A stretch of DNA of 32,734 nt from Bacillus sp. HF117_J1_D. GTDB lineage: Bacteria > Bacillota > Bacilli > Bacillales > Bacillaceae_C. The position numbers and the translations under genes were made by a program. The stretch lies in the NCBI GenBank assembly GCA_009928435.1, contig JAABNQ010000006.1, positions 1-32,734 of the forward strand. Direction: 5' to 3'. Positions 15,451 through 23,972 of this stretch are shown here, piece by piece; position 1 is the first letter of the stretch; each line of letters begins with the position of its first letter. The notes under the pieces are model-generated. The model worked only from the letters and a program-made list of their open reading frames with translations, ran no database searches and had not been told where the DNA came from.

Positions 15451-16656
15451 ATGGTTATACAATCAAATCAATCTATGTCAATTTCGCTTACCTCTGACGA
15501 GTTTTTGGAAGATCCTTATCCTTTTTATGATCGGATGCGTTCCGTTCATCCGGTCTATCAAGTCAAATCCTTCAAATATCCTGGATGGTATGTCACTGGA
15601 TATGAGGAAGCAAAAGAGATTCTTCTGAACACGAGATTTCAAAACCGAATCCCGTTACCTTCTGCCACAAAGAAATATGGTCACTTGAAAGACATTCAAA
15701 ATAATATGCTGCTTTTTAAAAATCAAGTGGACCATCGGCGCATTCGGGGGATAGTTGGCAAGGCCTTTACACCGAAAAAGCTGGAAGAATATAGACCATT
15801 TATTGTTGAAACGGTTAATGATTCGATTCATCAGGCAGAGGTCAAGAGAGAAATGGACATCGTGTCAGATTTTGCTTTTCCTTTGACCAGCCTGGTCATT
15901 GCCAAAATATTAGGCGTCCCAGCTGCGGAGCGGTATCAATTTAGGGAATGGTCCGCCGGCTTACTTCAGACTATTGACTTCACTCGAACAAAACGCGTTT
16001 TGGAAAATGGTAATGAATGGACTGCCAAGCTACTAGCTTATTTTAAGAGATTGATCAAAGAGCGGAAAAGCCATCCTCAAAATGATCTCATTAGCCTGTT
16101 AATCAAAGAAGAACAGCAGGGAGATCAATTGACCGAAGAGGAACTATTGGCCACCTGCATTTTATTAGTCATTGCGGGGCATGAAACCACTGTAAATCTG
16201 ATTAGCAATGCCATACTGGCTTTGTTGAACCATCCGGAGCAATTCATCATGCTGAAAGAAAATCCGGAGCTGATTGAAACAGCGGTCGAGGAATTTCTCC
16301 GCTATGAAAGCCCGACCCAGATGACAGCGCGGATAGCTTCAAAGGATTTGCAGATAAATGGAGCGACGATCAAAAAAGGTGAACATGTATATATCTTTCT
16401 GGGGGCTGCCAATCGGGATCCGAGCAAGTTTGAGCGCGCCCATATACTCGATATTACGCGGAATCCGAATCCGCATCTTGCCTTTGGTCATGGCGTCCAC
16501 TTTTGCCTCGGGGCTTCACTGGCAAGAATAGAAGCCCAAATGGCCATTTCCGGACTAATACAGCGTATTCCGGATTTTAAAATAGCTTTGGATCAGCTGC
16601 AATGGCGGAAGCTTGTAGGCTTCAGGTCGCTAAAGGAACTTCCAATTATCTTTTAA
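15451..16656 (+). CDS. bioI: Cytochrome P450 BioI (CYP107H), pimelate-forming
   Basis: BioI oxidatively cleaves acyl-ACP to pimeloyl-ACP, supplying the carbon chain for biotin. The 401-residue soluble P450 resembles Bacillus BioI along its length: DPYPFYDRMRSVHPVYQ, LKYPGW-like FKYPGWYVTGYEE, QTIDFTRTKR, the I-helix oxygen-binding AGHETTVNLI, the ExxR helix EEFLRYESPTQMTAR and the heme-cysteine loop FGHGVHFCLG. The ATG at 15451 is chosen because AAGGAAGG lies five bases before it; the earlier ATG at 15433 has no comparable site. It is the last gene of the operon, 40 bp after bioD, and ends at a terminator shared with lipA. Both BioI and BioW are present, so the operon encodes two ways to make the pimeloyl precursor. 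Confidence 0.95.
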   Translation: MVIQSNQSMSISLTSDEFLEDPYPFYDRMRSVHPVYQVKSFKYPGWYVTGYEEAKEILLNTRFQNRIPLPSATKKYGHLKDIQNNMLLFKNQVDHRRIRGIVGKAFTPKKLEEYRPFIVETVNDSIHQAEVKREMDIVSDFAFPLTSLVIAKILGVPAAERYQFREWSAGLLQTIDFTRTKRVLENGNEWTAKLLAYFKRLIKERKSHPQNDLISLLIKEEQQGDQLTEEELLATCILLVIAGHETTVNLISNAILALLNHPEQFIMLKENPELIETAVEEFLRYESPTQMTARIASKDLQINGATIKKGEHVYIFLGAANRDPSKFERAHILDITRNPNPHLAFGHGVHFCLGASLARIEAQMAISGLIQRIPDFKIALDQLQWRKLVGFRSLKELPIIF

Positions 16657-16657
16657 C

Positions 16658-16701
16658 AAATCAAAACCGCCTTCCCTTCAATGGAAAGGCGGTTTTGATT
16701 T
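16658..16701. terminator. Bidirectional terminator between bioI and lipA
   Basis: AAATCAAAACCGCCTT (16658-16673) pairs with AAAGGCGGTTTTGATTT (16685-16701); A and T tracts lie on both sides. It ends the bio operon on the plus strand and overlaps the lipA stop codon on the minus strand. Confidence 0.9.
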
Positions 16702-17644
16702 AAAAGGTAAAGTCGACTTCTTTTTTCTCCTGCTCTTCGTAGCCCTTCATATAGTTGATTCTTCTTTGGGCAGAGGTGGCGTTGACTTGTTCGTCAGCGT
16801 GATAAGATGAGCGGACAAGCGGTCCGGCCTCACAATGACTGAAGCCTTTGGACAAAGCGATTTGTTTCAGTTCTTCAAACTCGTCTGGGTGATAATAGCG
16901 TTCAACCTTCAAATGTTTTTTCGTAGGCTGCAAATACTGGCCAATTGTCATGATGTCTACGTCATGTGCAAGCAAATCATCCATTGTTTCAATGATTTCT
17001 TCTTTCGTTTCTCCGAGTCCCACCATGATACTTGATTTCGTTGGTGTCTTTGGTGAAATTTCTTTTACTCTCTTCAGCAGTGTTAAGGAACGGTCGTACA
17101 TGGCGCGTGCACGAACACGACGGGTCAGGCGCCTGACTGTTTCGATGTTGTGGTTGAAAATATCAGGAGCGCTTGACATGAGTGTAGAGAGGCTCTCGTA
17201 ATCACCTTTCATATCGGATGGAAGGATTTCGATCGTACAACCCGGATTTCCTTCGCGGATTCGTCTTACTGTTTCAGCAAAAACGGCAGCTCCCCCATCT
17301 TTTAAATCATCCCGAGCTACAGCAGTGACAACAACATGCTGCAATCCCATGATTTGTACTGATTCCGCTACACGTGCTGGCTCTCCCCAATCCAGCTCCG
17401 TCGGAAGTCCCGTTTTGACGGCACAAAAACGGCAGCCTCTTGTGCACGTATCGCCCAAGATCATGAAGGTGGCTGTTTTTCGCTCGCTCCAGCATTCGTG
17501 GATATTCGGACAGCGAGCTTCCTCGCAAACCGTATTTAGACTCTTGTTACGCATCAATTTTTTCAAGCTAGTGTATGATTCATTCGTGTTAATCTTGATC
17601 TTCAGCCAATCGGGTTTTCTTATGTATTCTTCATTTTTTGCCAT
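16700..17644 (-). CDS. lipA: Lipoyl synthase
   Basis: LipA is a radical-SAM enzyme that inserts two sulfurs into protein-bound octanoyl groups. The 314-residue protein has the auxiliary iron-sulfur motif [12 protein letters not shown], the radical-SAM motif [30 protein letters not shown] and the C-terminal SSYHAD region carrying the RSSY serine ligand. The start ATG at 17644 (MAKNEEY) has AAGGAGAG upstream. It overlaps the upstream lipM-like gene by 14 bp, so both are one transcript. The C-terminal tail after the [11 protein letters not shown] region is slightly longer than in Bacillus subtilis LipA. Confidence 0.96.
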   Translation of the reverse strand: MAKNEEYIRKPDWLKIKINTNESYTSLKKLMRNKSLNTVCEEARCPNIHECWSERKTATFMILGDTCTRGCRFCAVKTGLPTELDWGEPARVAESVQIMGLQHVVVTAVARDDLKDGGAAVFAETVRRIREGNPGCTIEILPSDMKGDYESLSTLMSSAPDIFNHNIETVRRLTRRVRARAMYDRSLTLLKRVKEISPKTPTKSSIMVGLGETKEEIIETMDDLLAHDVDIMTIGQYLQPTKKHLKVERYYHPDEFEELKQIALSKGFSHCEAGPLVRSSYHADEQVNATSAQRRINYMKGYEEQEKKEVDFTF

Positions 17645-18476
17645 CAGCCAACACTCTCCTTCGATAATATAAATTCCAATCATCTGAACGGTATTTCGTT
17701 TCGGCCAGTTCATGTACCTCGTTCCACTGTTCCTCTGACAGCTTAAATGGAACCAGCTCAAGATTTAAGCCCTTCTCAAACCCTTCTTGAAAAGCCCTTT
17801 CAGCCATTTCATAAGTGACAGGCTGATTGGATGCCTCGTTGATCGTTATCGCTTTTTTTGAAAAAGCGGAACGCTTCTTGTCCCTTGTCTCTTCATCTGA
17901 GAAAAAGAAAAGGTCAAACAGCATCTGTTTATTCATGGTGAAAGGAATGGAGCCGTGCTGTAACAGAACACCCTTTTTCCTTGTTTGGGCATGTCCTGAA
18001 ATTTTTTTGCCATCTACCAGCATCTCATAGTCTGATGGCCTTTCAAAGCAGACAGCCGTCCGGTCCGTGAATCGCTCTTTGGGGATGGAGTAGTCTGCTT
18101 CAATTTCCAATTGTTTGAAGCCTTCCATAATCCCTTTTGACAATTCAAAGTACGCTTCCCGGATTGATTGGGAAATATAAGACTTGGATTCTGAAACAAT
18201 CACACTGTAAGTCAGTTCATCGTCATGTAAGACAGCGCTTCCGCCTGTCTGGCGTCGGACAAATTGGCATCCATGCTTCTTTACTCCTTCAAAGTCAATC
18301 GTCCGGTCGACTTTTTGAAAATGTCCAATGGAAAGTGTTGGGGTAGACCATCCGTAGAAACGGAGAACAGGAGGAATCTTCCCTTCACTGTGCCAGTTCA
18401 GTAATGCTTCGTCCATGGCCATATTGACTGCTGCATCATCGTGGCCTGAGTGCAATAAACCCCATGTATCAATCAT
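17631..18476 (-). CDS. Octanoyl-/lipoate-protein transferase, LipM-like
   Basis: This 281-residue protein belongs to the biotin/lipoate A/B protein ligase family. It most resembles LipM, which moves octanoate from acyl carrier protein to GcvH at the start of lipoate synthesis. Matching segments are [49 protein letters not shown], the nucleophile region [12 protein letters not shown] with the Cys expected for transferases, and the lysine segment [22 protein letters not shown]. The C-terminal HELAETKY also matches. The ATG at 18476 has AGGAG eight bases upstream. It is translationally coupled to lipA, which would act next on the same octanoyl group. LipL or an ATP-dependent LplJ are alternatives, but the catalytic Cys context favours LipM. 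Confidence 0.85.
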   Translation of the reverse strand: MIDTWGLLHSGHDDAAVNMAMDEALLNWHSEGKIPPVLRFYGWSTPTLSIGHFQKVDRTIDFEGVKKHGCQFVRRQTGGSAVLHDDELTYSVIVSESKSYISQSIREAYFELSKGIMEGFKQLEIEADYSIPKERFTDRTAVCFERPSDYEMLVDGKKISGHAQTRKKGVLLQHGSIPFTMNKQMLFDLFFFSDEETRDKKRSAFSKKAITINEASNQPVTYEMAERAFQEGFEKGLNLELVPFKLSEEQWNEVHELAETKYRSDDWNLYYRRRVLADGKK

Positions 18477-18644
18477 TTGACCAACTCCTACAGGAATACA
18501 ATGAAATGTTGATTTTATCTTAACGAACCCTGGTATATAAGTAAAGCCGACAGGCTTGAAGGATAGAAAGGATACGGGAAAAAAGTATAAATAAAGGGAG
18601 GGTGGTAAATACAGGTAATAACTTTTTAAATGGAGGTAGCGATA

Positions 18645-19220
18645 TTGAAGAAATTAATGGGTCCAACTATGATGTTGCTGTTGATTGTAGGTGCATGCAG
18701 TAGTAATAAAGACATTGTCGAACCAGGGAAGCAGAAGGAGGCGGCACCGGTCAACGCGGAAACACCGATCAATATTCCTTTGATGAATGCTGAAGGTGAA
18801 AAGGTTGGAGAAGCAGAGCTCTCTGAGAACTCAAAAGGTGTGGTTATTCATGTGAGAGCAGAAGGACTGGAGCCAGGGAAGAGGGCAATCCATCTTCATG
18901 AAACCGGAAAATGTACACCGCCTGACTTTCAGTCTGCAGGTGCACATTTTAACCCAGGTCATAAGGAACATGGATTCCATAATCCTAAAGGGTATCATGC
19001 TGGAGATCTGCCGAATCTGGAAGTAACGGCTGAAGGAAAGGTAGATGCAGTAATCAAGACTGCTGACGTTACCTTGGAACGCGGTAAGCCAAACTCGCTG
19101 CTGGACAAGGACGGAAGTGCCCTCGTCATTCACACCGGTGAGGATGATTATGTGACAGATCCAGCGGGAAATGCAGGTGACCGGATGGTGTGCGGGGAGA
19201 TTGTGAAAAAAGGAAATTAA
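18645..19220 (+). CDS. Cu/Zn superoxide dismutase-like lipoprotein (YojM/SodC family)
   Basis: This 191-residue exported lipoprotein carries a SodC fold. The N-terminus is a lipoprotein signal ending in the lipobox IVGAC, so the mature protein would be anchored by its Cys on the outer face of the membrane. Metal-site residues are present: IHLHETGKC (two Cu histidines), GAHFNPG (bridging His), KEHG, GYHAGDLPNL (Zn His and Asp) and LVIHTGEDDY (Cu His); the disulfide cysteines CTPP and MVCGE are also there. The start is TTG at 18645 because GGAGGT (18632-18637) precedes it by seven bases; an ATG at 18630 overlaps that site. It is a single gene followed by a terminator. Expected role is detoxification of external superoxide. 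Confidence 0.92.
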   Translation: MKKLMGPTMMLLLIVGACSSNKDIVEPGKQKEAAPVNAETPINIPLMNAEGEKVGEAELSENSKGVVIHVRAEGLEPGKRAIHLHETGKCTPPDFQSAGAHFNPGHKEHGFHNPKGYHAGDLPNLEVTAEGKVDAVIKTADVTLERGKPNSLLDKDGSALVIHTGEDDYVTDPAGNAGDRMVCGEIVKKGN

Positions 19221-19270
19221 TGTTCACATAAGACTGTCCGAAAATAACATAACAGATAAAAGTAAACCAG

Positions 19271-19299
19271 AACCCAAGAATAACATTCTTGGGTTTTGA
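19271..19299 (+). terminator. Terminator after the SodC-like gene
   Basis: AACCCAAGAAT (19271-19281) pairs perfectly with ATTCTTGGGTT (19285-19295) around a 3-nt loop and ends in TTTTG. It lies about 50 bp past the stop codon. Confidence 0.8.
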
Positions 19300-19305
19300 A
19301 ATATA

Positions 19306-19330
19306 TGCTGCGTCCAGCTCCGGCGCCTAT
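19306..19330. repeat. Fragment of the dispersed CCAGCT..GCGCCTA repeat
   Basis: CGTCCAGCTCCGGCGCCTAT (19311-19330) is a partial copy of the end of the repeat found complete at 7275-7373, here without the CCCCTCGAG arm. Confidence 0.55.
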
Positions 19331-19381
19331 CGACTAGCAGACTTATTCATCAATCATTTGATTAAAGCCTGCCGATTCCGG

Positions 19382-19415
19382 GAAAGCCGCTCCCTGATGG
19401 GAGTGGATGGCTTTC
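19382..19415. other. Two-part intergenic hairpin
   Basis: GAAAGCC (19382-19388) pairs with GGCTTTC (19109-type arm at 19409-19415), and inside it CTCCC (19390-19394) pairs with GGGAG (19399-19403). No T run follows. It belongs to the repeat-derived stretch between the SodC-like gene and the MATE gene. Confidence 0.45.
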
Positions 19416-19448
19416 GGCCTTCATCCCTTTGTTCCAGACAATTTTTCG

Positions 19449-19462
19449 ATCAAACGTTTGAT
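19449..19462. promoter_or_regulatory. Perfect 14-bp palindrome, likely repressor operator
   Basis: ATCAAACGTTTGAT is a perfect palindrome about 90 bp before the MATE start. A related but imperfect word, CAATCATTTGATT, lies about 100 bp upstream of it, at 19351-19363. Such sites are typical of TetR- or MarR-type repressors of efflux genes; no regulator gene is next to it. Confidence 0.45.
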
Positions 19463-19550
19463 TAGAAACAATAAGTCAAATTCATGCTTTCTCGTCCACT
19501 CTGCATATATAATGTGAGGAGTACCTTTGTTCAAAGAAAGGATATCTACA

Positions 19551-20894
19551 ATGAAACAGCAGGATTTTACCGTTGGGCCAATTGGAAAACAGCTCCTTGC
19601 TTTTTCGCTCCCTATTTTGATTACTAATCTTCTTCAGACTTCTTATCAATTTATCGACAGTCTATGGGTTGGGAATTTGCTTGGAGCCAATGCTCTTGGG
19701 GCTGTAGCGATTTCGAGCACGGTTATTTTTACTGTTCTTTCTTTTATCATCGGGGTAAATAATGCGACGCTGACAGTTCTGTCTCAGCTTAAAGGAAAGG
19801 ACGACGAAGCCAGACTGAGAAGTTTTGTCAATGCATTTGTTGTGATTTTAAGCGGTATGGCGATCGCTCTTGGTATTGCAGGGTTTATTTTTGCAAAGGC
19901 TATTCTCGAGTTCTTAGGCACTCCTTCCTCCATGATTGCGGAGGCTGTTCGTTATTTGCAGATCAATTTTCTTGGAATAGCATTTTTGTTCGGTTATAAC
20001 TTTATCTCGACTGTTTTCAGAGCGCTTGGAAACAGTAAAACACCTGTCCGATTTGTTTTGATAGCCGTTATTTTAAATGGGGTTCTTGACCCTTTGTTTA
20101 TTTATGTCTTTGGTTGGGGAATCGAAGGAGCGGCTTATGCAACCATTGTCGCGCAGGGAGTAGCTTTCTTTTACGGTTTGATCGTGAGCATTCGATTCAA
20201 GCAGATCCCTTTTTCCATTCCCAAATTTCCGAAAAGAGAAGAAGCATCCATTATTTTGAAACAGGGGATTCCTTCGGGTCTTCAAATGATGGTCATTTCT
20301 GCGGGACTTGCGGCGATTATGAGTGTTGTCACTTCATTCGGTTCTGATGCAGTGGCTGGTTTCGGAGCAGCACAGCGTCTGGACAGCATTATCATGCTAC
20401 CGGCACATGCACTCGGGACGGCGGTTAATAGCATGGCAGGTCAGAATATTGCCGTCAAACAATGGGATCGGGTAAGGCAGATCACAGTGTATGCCTTACT
20501 TTTGAACATGGCGGCAATGTTTTTGGCAGCAATGTTCATTTTTATTTTTGCCAGATGGGGTATCCGCATGTTTATTTCAGATGAAGGAGCGGTTGCCTTT
20601 GGTACGAATTACGTGAGAATCATCGCTTTTTTCTATCCGTTCCTTGGTCTTAACTTCGTATGGAACGGAGTCGTTCGGGCATCAGGTGCCATGTTCCAGG
20701 TGCTTGTGCTTAATATGATTTCCTTCTGGGTCCTACGGTACCCGCTTACGTTTATTTTTGCGCAATTAATAGGTGAGAAAGGCATTGGCGTCGGCATTGC
20801 CACAAGCTTTGTCATCAGCAGTATTCTTGCGTTTACCTATTACCGATTTGGTAAATGGCGAGAAAAAGAATTATTTAGCGAAAGGGCCTCATGA
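19551..20894 (+). CDS. MATE-family efflux transporter (YpnP-like)
   Basis: This 447-residue inner-membrane exporter has about twelve hydrophobic segments in two homologous halves. The start, DFTVGPIGKQLLAFSLPILITNLLQTSYQFIDSLWVGNLLGANAL, is the classic MATE N-terminus and is close to Bacillus YpnP. The second half shows the matching ILKQGIPSGLQMMV. It would export drugs or metabolites by cation antiport; no substrate can be read from the sequence. The ATG at 19551 (MKQQDFT) follows AAAGGAT by about eight bases; a TTG/ATG upstream in frame is less well placed. TATAAT at 19508-19513 may be the -10 element, and the palindrome at 19449 may be its operator. It stands alone. Confidence 0.92.
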   Translation: MKQQDFTVGPIGKQLLAFSLPILITNLLQTSYQFIDSLWVGNLLGANALGAVAISSTVIFTVLSFIIGVNNATLTVLSQLKGKDDEARLRSFVNAFVVILSGMAIALGIAGFIFAKAILEFLGTPSSMIAEAVRYLQINFLGIAFLFGYNFISTVFRALGNSKTPVRFVLIAVILNGVLDPLFIYVFGWGIEGAAYATIVAQGVAFFYGLIVSIRFKQIPFSIPKFPKREEASIILKQGIPSGLQMMVISAGLAAIMSVVTSFGSDAVAGFGAAQRLDSIIMLPAHALGTAVNSMAGQNIAVKQWDRVRQITVYALLLNMAAMFLAAMFIFIFARWGIRMFISDEGAVAFGTNYVRIIAFFYPFLGLNFVWNGVVRASGAMFQVLVLNMISFWVLRYPLTFIFAQLIGEKGIGVGIATSFVISSILAFTYYRFGKWREKELFSERAS

Positions 20895-20950
20895 ATTTTT
20901 TTCTGGGAACGATTGTTCCAGGCATTCGGAGCTAAAACTCGTCGATTTTG

Positions 20951-20970
20951 TGTCCTGCTACAGCGCCTAG
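20951..20970. repeat. Second fragment of the dispersed repeat
   Basis: TGTCCTGCTACAGCGCCTAG resembles the 7275 element end (TCCAGCTAC..TGCCTAG on the minus strand) and the 19306 fragment. The rest of 20895-21165 holds AT-rich sequence, including AAATT/AATTT palindromes near 21001-21025, and no gene. Confidence 0.45.
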
Positions 20971-21089
20971 CACTTTACTGATGGCGGAAAATTGAGACGA
21001 AAATTAAATTTTAAATTAAATTTTGAAAACTTACTGTTTCCAAATGCTGTATAACGATGTAATATGGAACTATAAATATTCTATGAAAG

Positions 21090-21115
21090 CCCGGATTTTG
21101 AAAAACTAATCCGGG
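21090..21115 (+). terminator. Hairpin upstream of aspartase (terminator or leader structure)
   Basis: CCCGGATT (21090-21097) pairs perfectly with AATCCGGG (21108-21115), followed by TAAACTTTTAA. It is 50 bp before the aspA start. It is a weak terminator or a leader structure. Confidence 0.45.
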
Positions 21116-21165
21116 TAAACTTTTAATGCGGTTAAAAAAGGATATCAGATGGGGGACGGAAAAGA

Positions 21166-22593
21166 ATGGGAGCGTCAGTCATGGAAACGCGAGAGGAAAA
21201 AGACTTTTTAGGAACAAAAGAGGTACCCGTCGATGCTTATTACGGGATTCAAACGCTCAGGGCTGTAGAAAATTTTCCAATTACGGGCAACAAGCTTCAT
21301 GAAGAGCTGATTAAAGCATTGGCCTTCGTTAAAAAAGCTGCAGCCATGGCAAATACTGAAGTAGGCTTGCTGTCAGGTGAAATCGGGCAGGTAATTGTTG
21401 AGGCTTCTCAGGAGATCATTGAAGGAAAGCTACACGATCAATTTATTGTGGATCCGATTCAAGGCGGAGCCGGTACATCGATGAATATGAACGCCAACGA
21501 AGTAATCGCCAATAGGGCACTTGAATTGCTGGGTAAAAAGAAAGGCGACTATGCCACTATCAGCCCTAACTCTCATGTGAATATGGCTCAATCAACAAAT
21601 GATAGTGTTCCAACAGCTATCCATGTGGCAGTGCTGAATGTTCTTGACGGATTATTGGTAGTCATGGAAAATATGCGGACCACCTTTGAAGCGAAACAGA
21701 AAGAATTTGACCATGTTGTAAAAATGGGAAGAACACATCTTCAGGATGCTGTTCCTATCCGCCTTGGCCAGGAATTCGGCGCCTACAGCCGGGTCATAGG
21801 AAGAGATATCAAACGTATCCGTCGCTCAAAAGAGGGACTTTATGAAGTAAACCTAGGAGCAACTGCGGTTGGGTCAGGTTTAAACGCTGATCCCAAGTAT
21901 ATTAAACTGGCTGTTGAGTATCTTGGAGATATTAGCGGATTGCCAATGCAGGCAGCGGAGAATCTGGTCGATGCAACGCAAAATACAGATGCTTATACAG
22001 AGGTATCTGCAGCGTTGAAAATTTGCATGACAAACATGTCCAAAATTGCAAATGATCTCAGATTTATGGCATCAGGGCCGAGAGCGGGACTTGCGGAACT
22101 CAATCTTCCTGCAAGACAACCGGGTTCTTCCATCATGCCTGGAAAAGTGAATCCGGTTATGGGTGAACTGATCAATCAAATCGCCTTCCAAGTCATTGGA
22201 AATGACCAAACTGTAAGCCTTGCATCAGAAGCAGGTCAATTTGAATTGAATGTCATGGGTCCGGTTCTCGTCTATAATTTGATGGACTCCATCACGGTGA
22301 TGACCAACGGCTTCAGAGTGTTCACTGAATACTGCGTATCGGGCATTACTGCCAACGAAGAAAGAATGAAACATTACGTAGAATCAAGTGTAGGTATCAT
22401 TACTGCAGTTAACCCACATATTGGCTATGAGACTGCAGCGGCTATCGCACGGGAAGCTATCGAAACCGGACGTTCTGTCCGCGAGCTTTGCCTTGAACTC
22501 GGCGTATTGACTGCGGAAGAGCTGGATCAAATTTTGGATCCATTTGAAATGACCAACCCGGGAATCGCTGGTGCGACTTTATTGAAAAAATAA
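21166..22593 (+). CDS. aspA: Aspartate ammonia-lyase
   Basis: Aspartase reversibly converts aspartate to fumarate and ammonia; it is a cytosolic homotetramer of the fumarase/aspartase superfamily. The 475-residue protein is full length. Signature segments are VDAYYGIQTLRAVENFPITG, GTSMNMNANEVIANRALE, NSHVNMAQSTNDSVPTAIHV, GRTHLQDAVPIRLGQEFGA and the mobile catalytic loop GSSIMPGKVNPVMGEL. The ATG at 21166 has GGGGGA about eleven bases upstream. The ATG at 21181 (METREEKDFLG), with GGGAG eight bases upstream, is equally possible and gives a length closer to other aspartases. The gene is monocistronic, ending at a clear terminator. Confidence 0.96.
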   Translation: MGASVMETREEKDFLGTKEVPVDAYYGIQTLRAVENFPITGNKLHEELIKALAFVKKAAAMANTEVGLLSGEIGQVIVEASQEIIEGKLHDQFIVDPIQGGAGTSMNMNANEVIANRALELLGKKKGDYATISPNSHVNMAQSTNDSVPTAIHVAVLNVLDGLLVVMENMRTTFEAKQKEFDHVVKMGRTHLQDAVPIRLGQEFGAYSRVIGRDIKRIRRSKEGLYEVNLGATAVGSGLNADPKYIKLAVEYLGDISGLPMQAAENLVDATQNTDAYTEVSAALKICMTNMSKIANDLRFMASGPRAGLAELNLPARQPGSSIMPGKVNPVMGELINQIAFQVIGNDQTVSLASEAGQFELNVMGPVLVYNLMDSITVMTNGFRVFTEYCVSGITANEERMKHYVESSVGIITAVNPHIGYETAAAIAREAIETGRSVRELCLELGVLTAEELDQILDPFEMTNPGIAGATLLKK

Positions 22594-22605
22594 TGAAGAA
22601 ATGCG

Positions 22606-22637
22606 GAACCTTCAGTTTTGGCTGGAGGTTCTTTTTT
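22606..22637 (+). terminator. Terminator of aspA
   Basis: GAACCTTCAG (22606-22615) pairs with CTGGAGGTTC (22622-22631, one G-T pair), followed by six T. Confidence 0.88.
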
Positions 22638-22720
22638 CTGTTAACATATTACGTTCTGCGATTGGTTGACGTACTCATATAAGTGCTCCTTTTTCACTTT
22701 TGTCATACTGCTTGATAAAT

Positions 22721-22937
22721 CTATCCACAAAATAACTGTATAAGAGTTAATCCACATTAAAAATTGAGTAAAAACCAGGGTGAAACGTATTTTATCCACA
22801 GATTCAGCATAGGGTTATCCACAATATCTGTATAACTTTCCTGTGATGTCACAATTAAAGGAAAAAACGTTTCCTAACTGTGGATGACGAACATATAAAC
22901 AAAGCAAATAACAGAATAATCCACAAGAATATCCACA
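22721..22937. promoter_or_regulatory. Cluster of seven DnaA-box-like sequences
   Basis: Seven 9-mers match TTATCCACA with at most one mismatch: 22721-22729 (CTATCCACA), 22748-22756 (TAATCCACA), 22792-22800 and 22815-22823 (both perfect), 22879-22887 (minus strand, TCATCCACA), 22917-22925 (TAATCCACA) and 22929-22937 (ATATCCACA). Six read in the same direction. They fill the otherwise gene-free stretch between the aspA terminator and the MDR gene terminator. No dnaA, dnaN or rep gene is near, so this is not oriC. Bacillus subtilis carries a handful of such clusters away from oriC that bind DnaA and moderate initiation; this is probably one of that kind. Confidence 0.85.
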
Positions 22938-22946
22938 GTTGGGAAT

Positions 22947-22971
22947 AAAAAGGACAGAGCTGAGCTCTGTC
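22947..22971 (-). terminator. Terminator of the MDR oxidoreductase gene
   Basis: On the minus strand GACAGAGC-TCA-GCTCTGTC (22971-22953) is followed by CTTTTTATT. It lies directly after the stop codon of the minus-strand gene. Confidence 0.85.
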
Positions 22972-22979
22972 TCCATCTA

Positions 22980-23972
22980 TTAATCAATCAAAAATCCAAC
23001 TTTTCCAAACTGCTCGGCCTCTTCCAAACGGTTGAAGGCTATTTCATATTTGCTTAATGGAAAAATGGCTTCGATTTCCGGTTTGATTTTATGTTTTTCT
23101 ACAAACTCAATCATTTCCTTGAATTCTTCAGCACTTCCCATGGTGGTGCCGAGCATGTTGTACTGTCCGTAGAAGAAGGTGCGGAGATCCAAGTTAATGT
23201 CATCTCCAGCTGAAGCGCCAAAAGTGACAATGGTTCCGCCAGGACGAAGCTGGCCAAGAGATTTACTGAAAGTAGCAGCTCCAACTGATTCAATCACTAA
23301 GTCGACTTTTTCGCCGCTTAGCTGTTCATTCCAGTCACCATCACTGTCGATTGCTTTGTCGGCTCCAAGTTCAAGGGCGCGCTGCCGCTTTTCTTCCGAA
23401 CGTGACGTAACATAAACAGTCGCTCCAACCGTTTTGGCAAACTTTAAAATAAAGGTGATGACGCCGCTTCCAACTCCAGGAAGAAGGATCGTCATATCTG
23501 GTGTGATTTTTCCTCTTGTAAACAATGCACGATAACCTGTAAGGGCAGCAAGTCCAAACACTCCAGCTTCTTCCCAAATTAGATGTTTGGGTCTTGGGAT
23601 AGCATTTTCTGCTGGAATGACAATGTATTCAGCAAATGTACCATGGCCTGGAAGTCCAACAATATCAAATCCTTCAGGCGGGGCATCACTTTTTTCTTTC
23701 CAGCCCAATCCGGGATTAATGATCACTTCATCTCCGATACTGACAGAGGTGACACCTTCACCGACAGCATCGACAATCCCTGCACCGTCAGAGCCAATAA
23801 TAAGTGGTGGATCCGTTGGTTTATGACGGTGAAGAACGAATAAATCCCGATGGTTCATCCCGGCTGTTTTTAACTTTACTCTTACTTCACCCTCGCCAGG
23901 CTGGCCGACTTCCATTTCCTTTAACGAGAGACCTGCCATTCCTGCCTTACCTTCATGAACAATCGCTTTCAA
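22980..23972 (-). CDS. Zinc-type alcohol dehydrogenase/quinone oxidoreductase family (MDR), YogA-like
   Basis: This 330-residue NAD(P)H-dependent oxidoreductase belongs to the medium-chain dehydrogenase/reductase group. The N-terminal GroES-like domain has MNHRDLFVLHRH, IIGSDGAGIVDAVGEGV and GDEVIINPGLGW. The Rossmann part begins at about residue 155 with ILLPGVGSGVITFILKFAK, then VTSRSEEKRQRALELGADKAID and the family glycine run GGTIVTFGA. The structural zinc cysteines of true alcohol dehydrogenases are absent, so it is likely a zinc-poor or quinone-reductase-like member. The start is TTG at 23972 (MKAIVHEG), six bases after a GGGGGG; the reading frame extends further but without a better start. 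Substrate unknown. Confidence 0.9.
   Translation of the reverse strand: MKAIVHEGKAGMAGLSLKEMEVGQPGEGEVRVKLKTAGMNHRDLFVLHRHKPTDPPLIIGSDGAGIVDAVGEGVTSVSIGDEVIINPGLGWKEKSDAPPEGFDIVGLPGHGTFAEYIVIPAENAIPRPKHLIWEEAGVFGLAALTGYRALFTRGKITPDMTILLPGVGSGVITFILKFAKTVGATVYVTSRSEEKRQRALELGADKAIDSDGDWNEQLSGEKVDLVIESVGAATFSKSLGQLRPGGTIVTFGASAGDDINLDLRTFFYGQYNMLGTTMGSAEEFKEMIEFVEKHKIKPEIEAIFPLSKYEIAFNRLEEAEQFGKVGFLID

Noticed and set aside
16950-17672. Plus-strand open frames antisense to lipA
   Set aside because: They mirror a strongly conserved minus-strand gene and have no RBS or recognisable protein features.
22721-22937. Replication origin (oriC or plasmid origin)
   Set aside because: DnaA boxes are present, but there is no dnaA, dnaN or rep gene and no clear AT-rich unwinding region with DnaA-trio pattern that I could see; genes on both sides are ordinary chromosomal ones.
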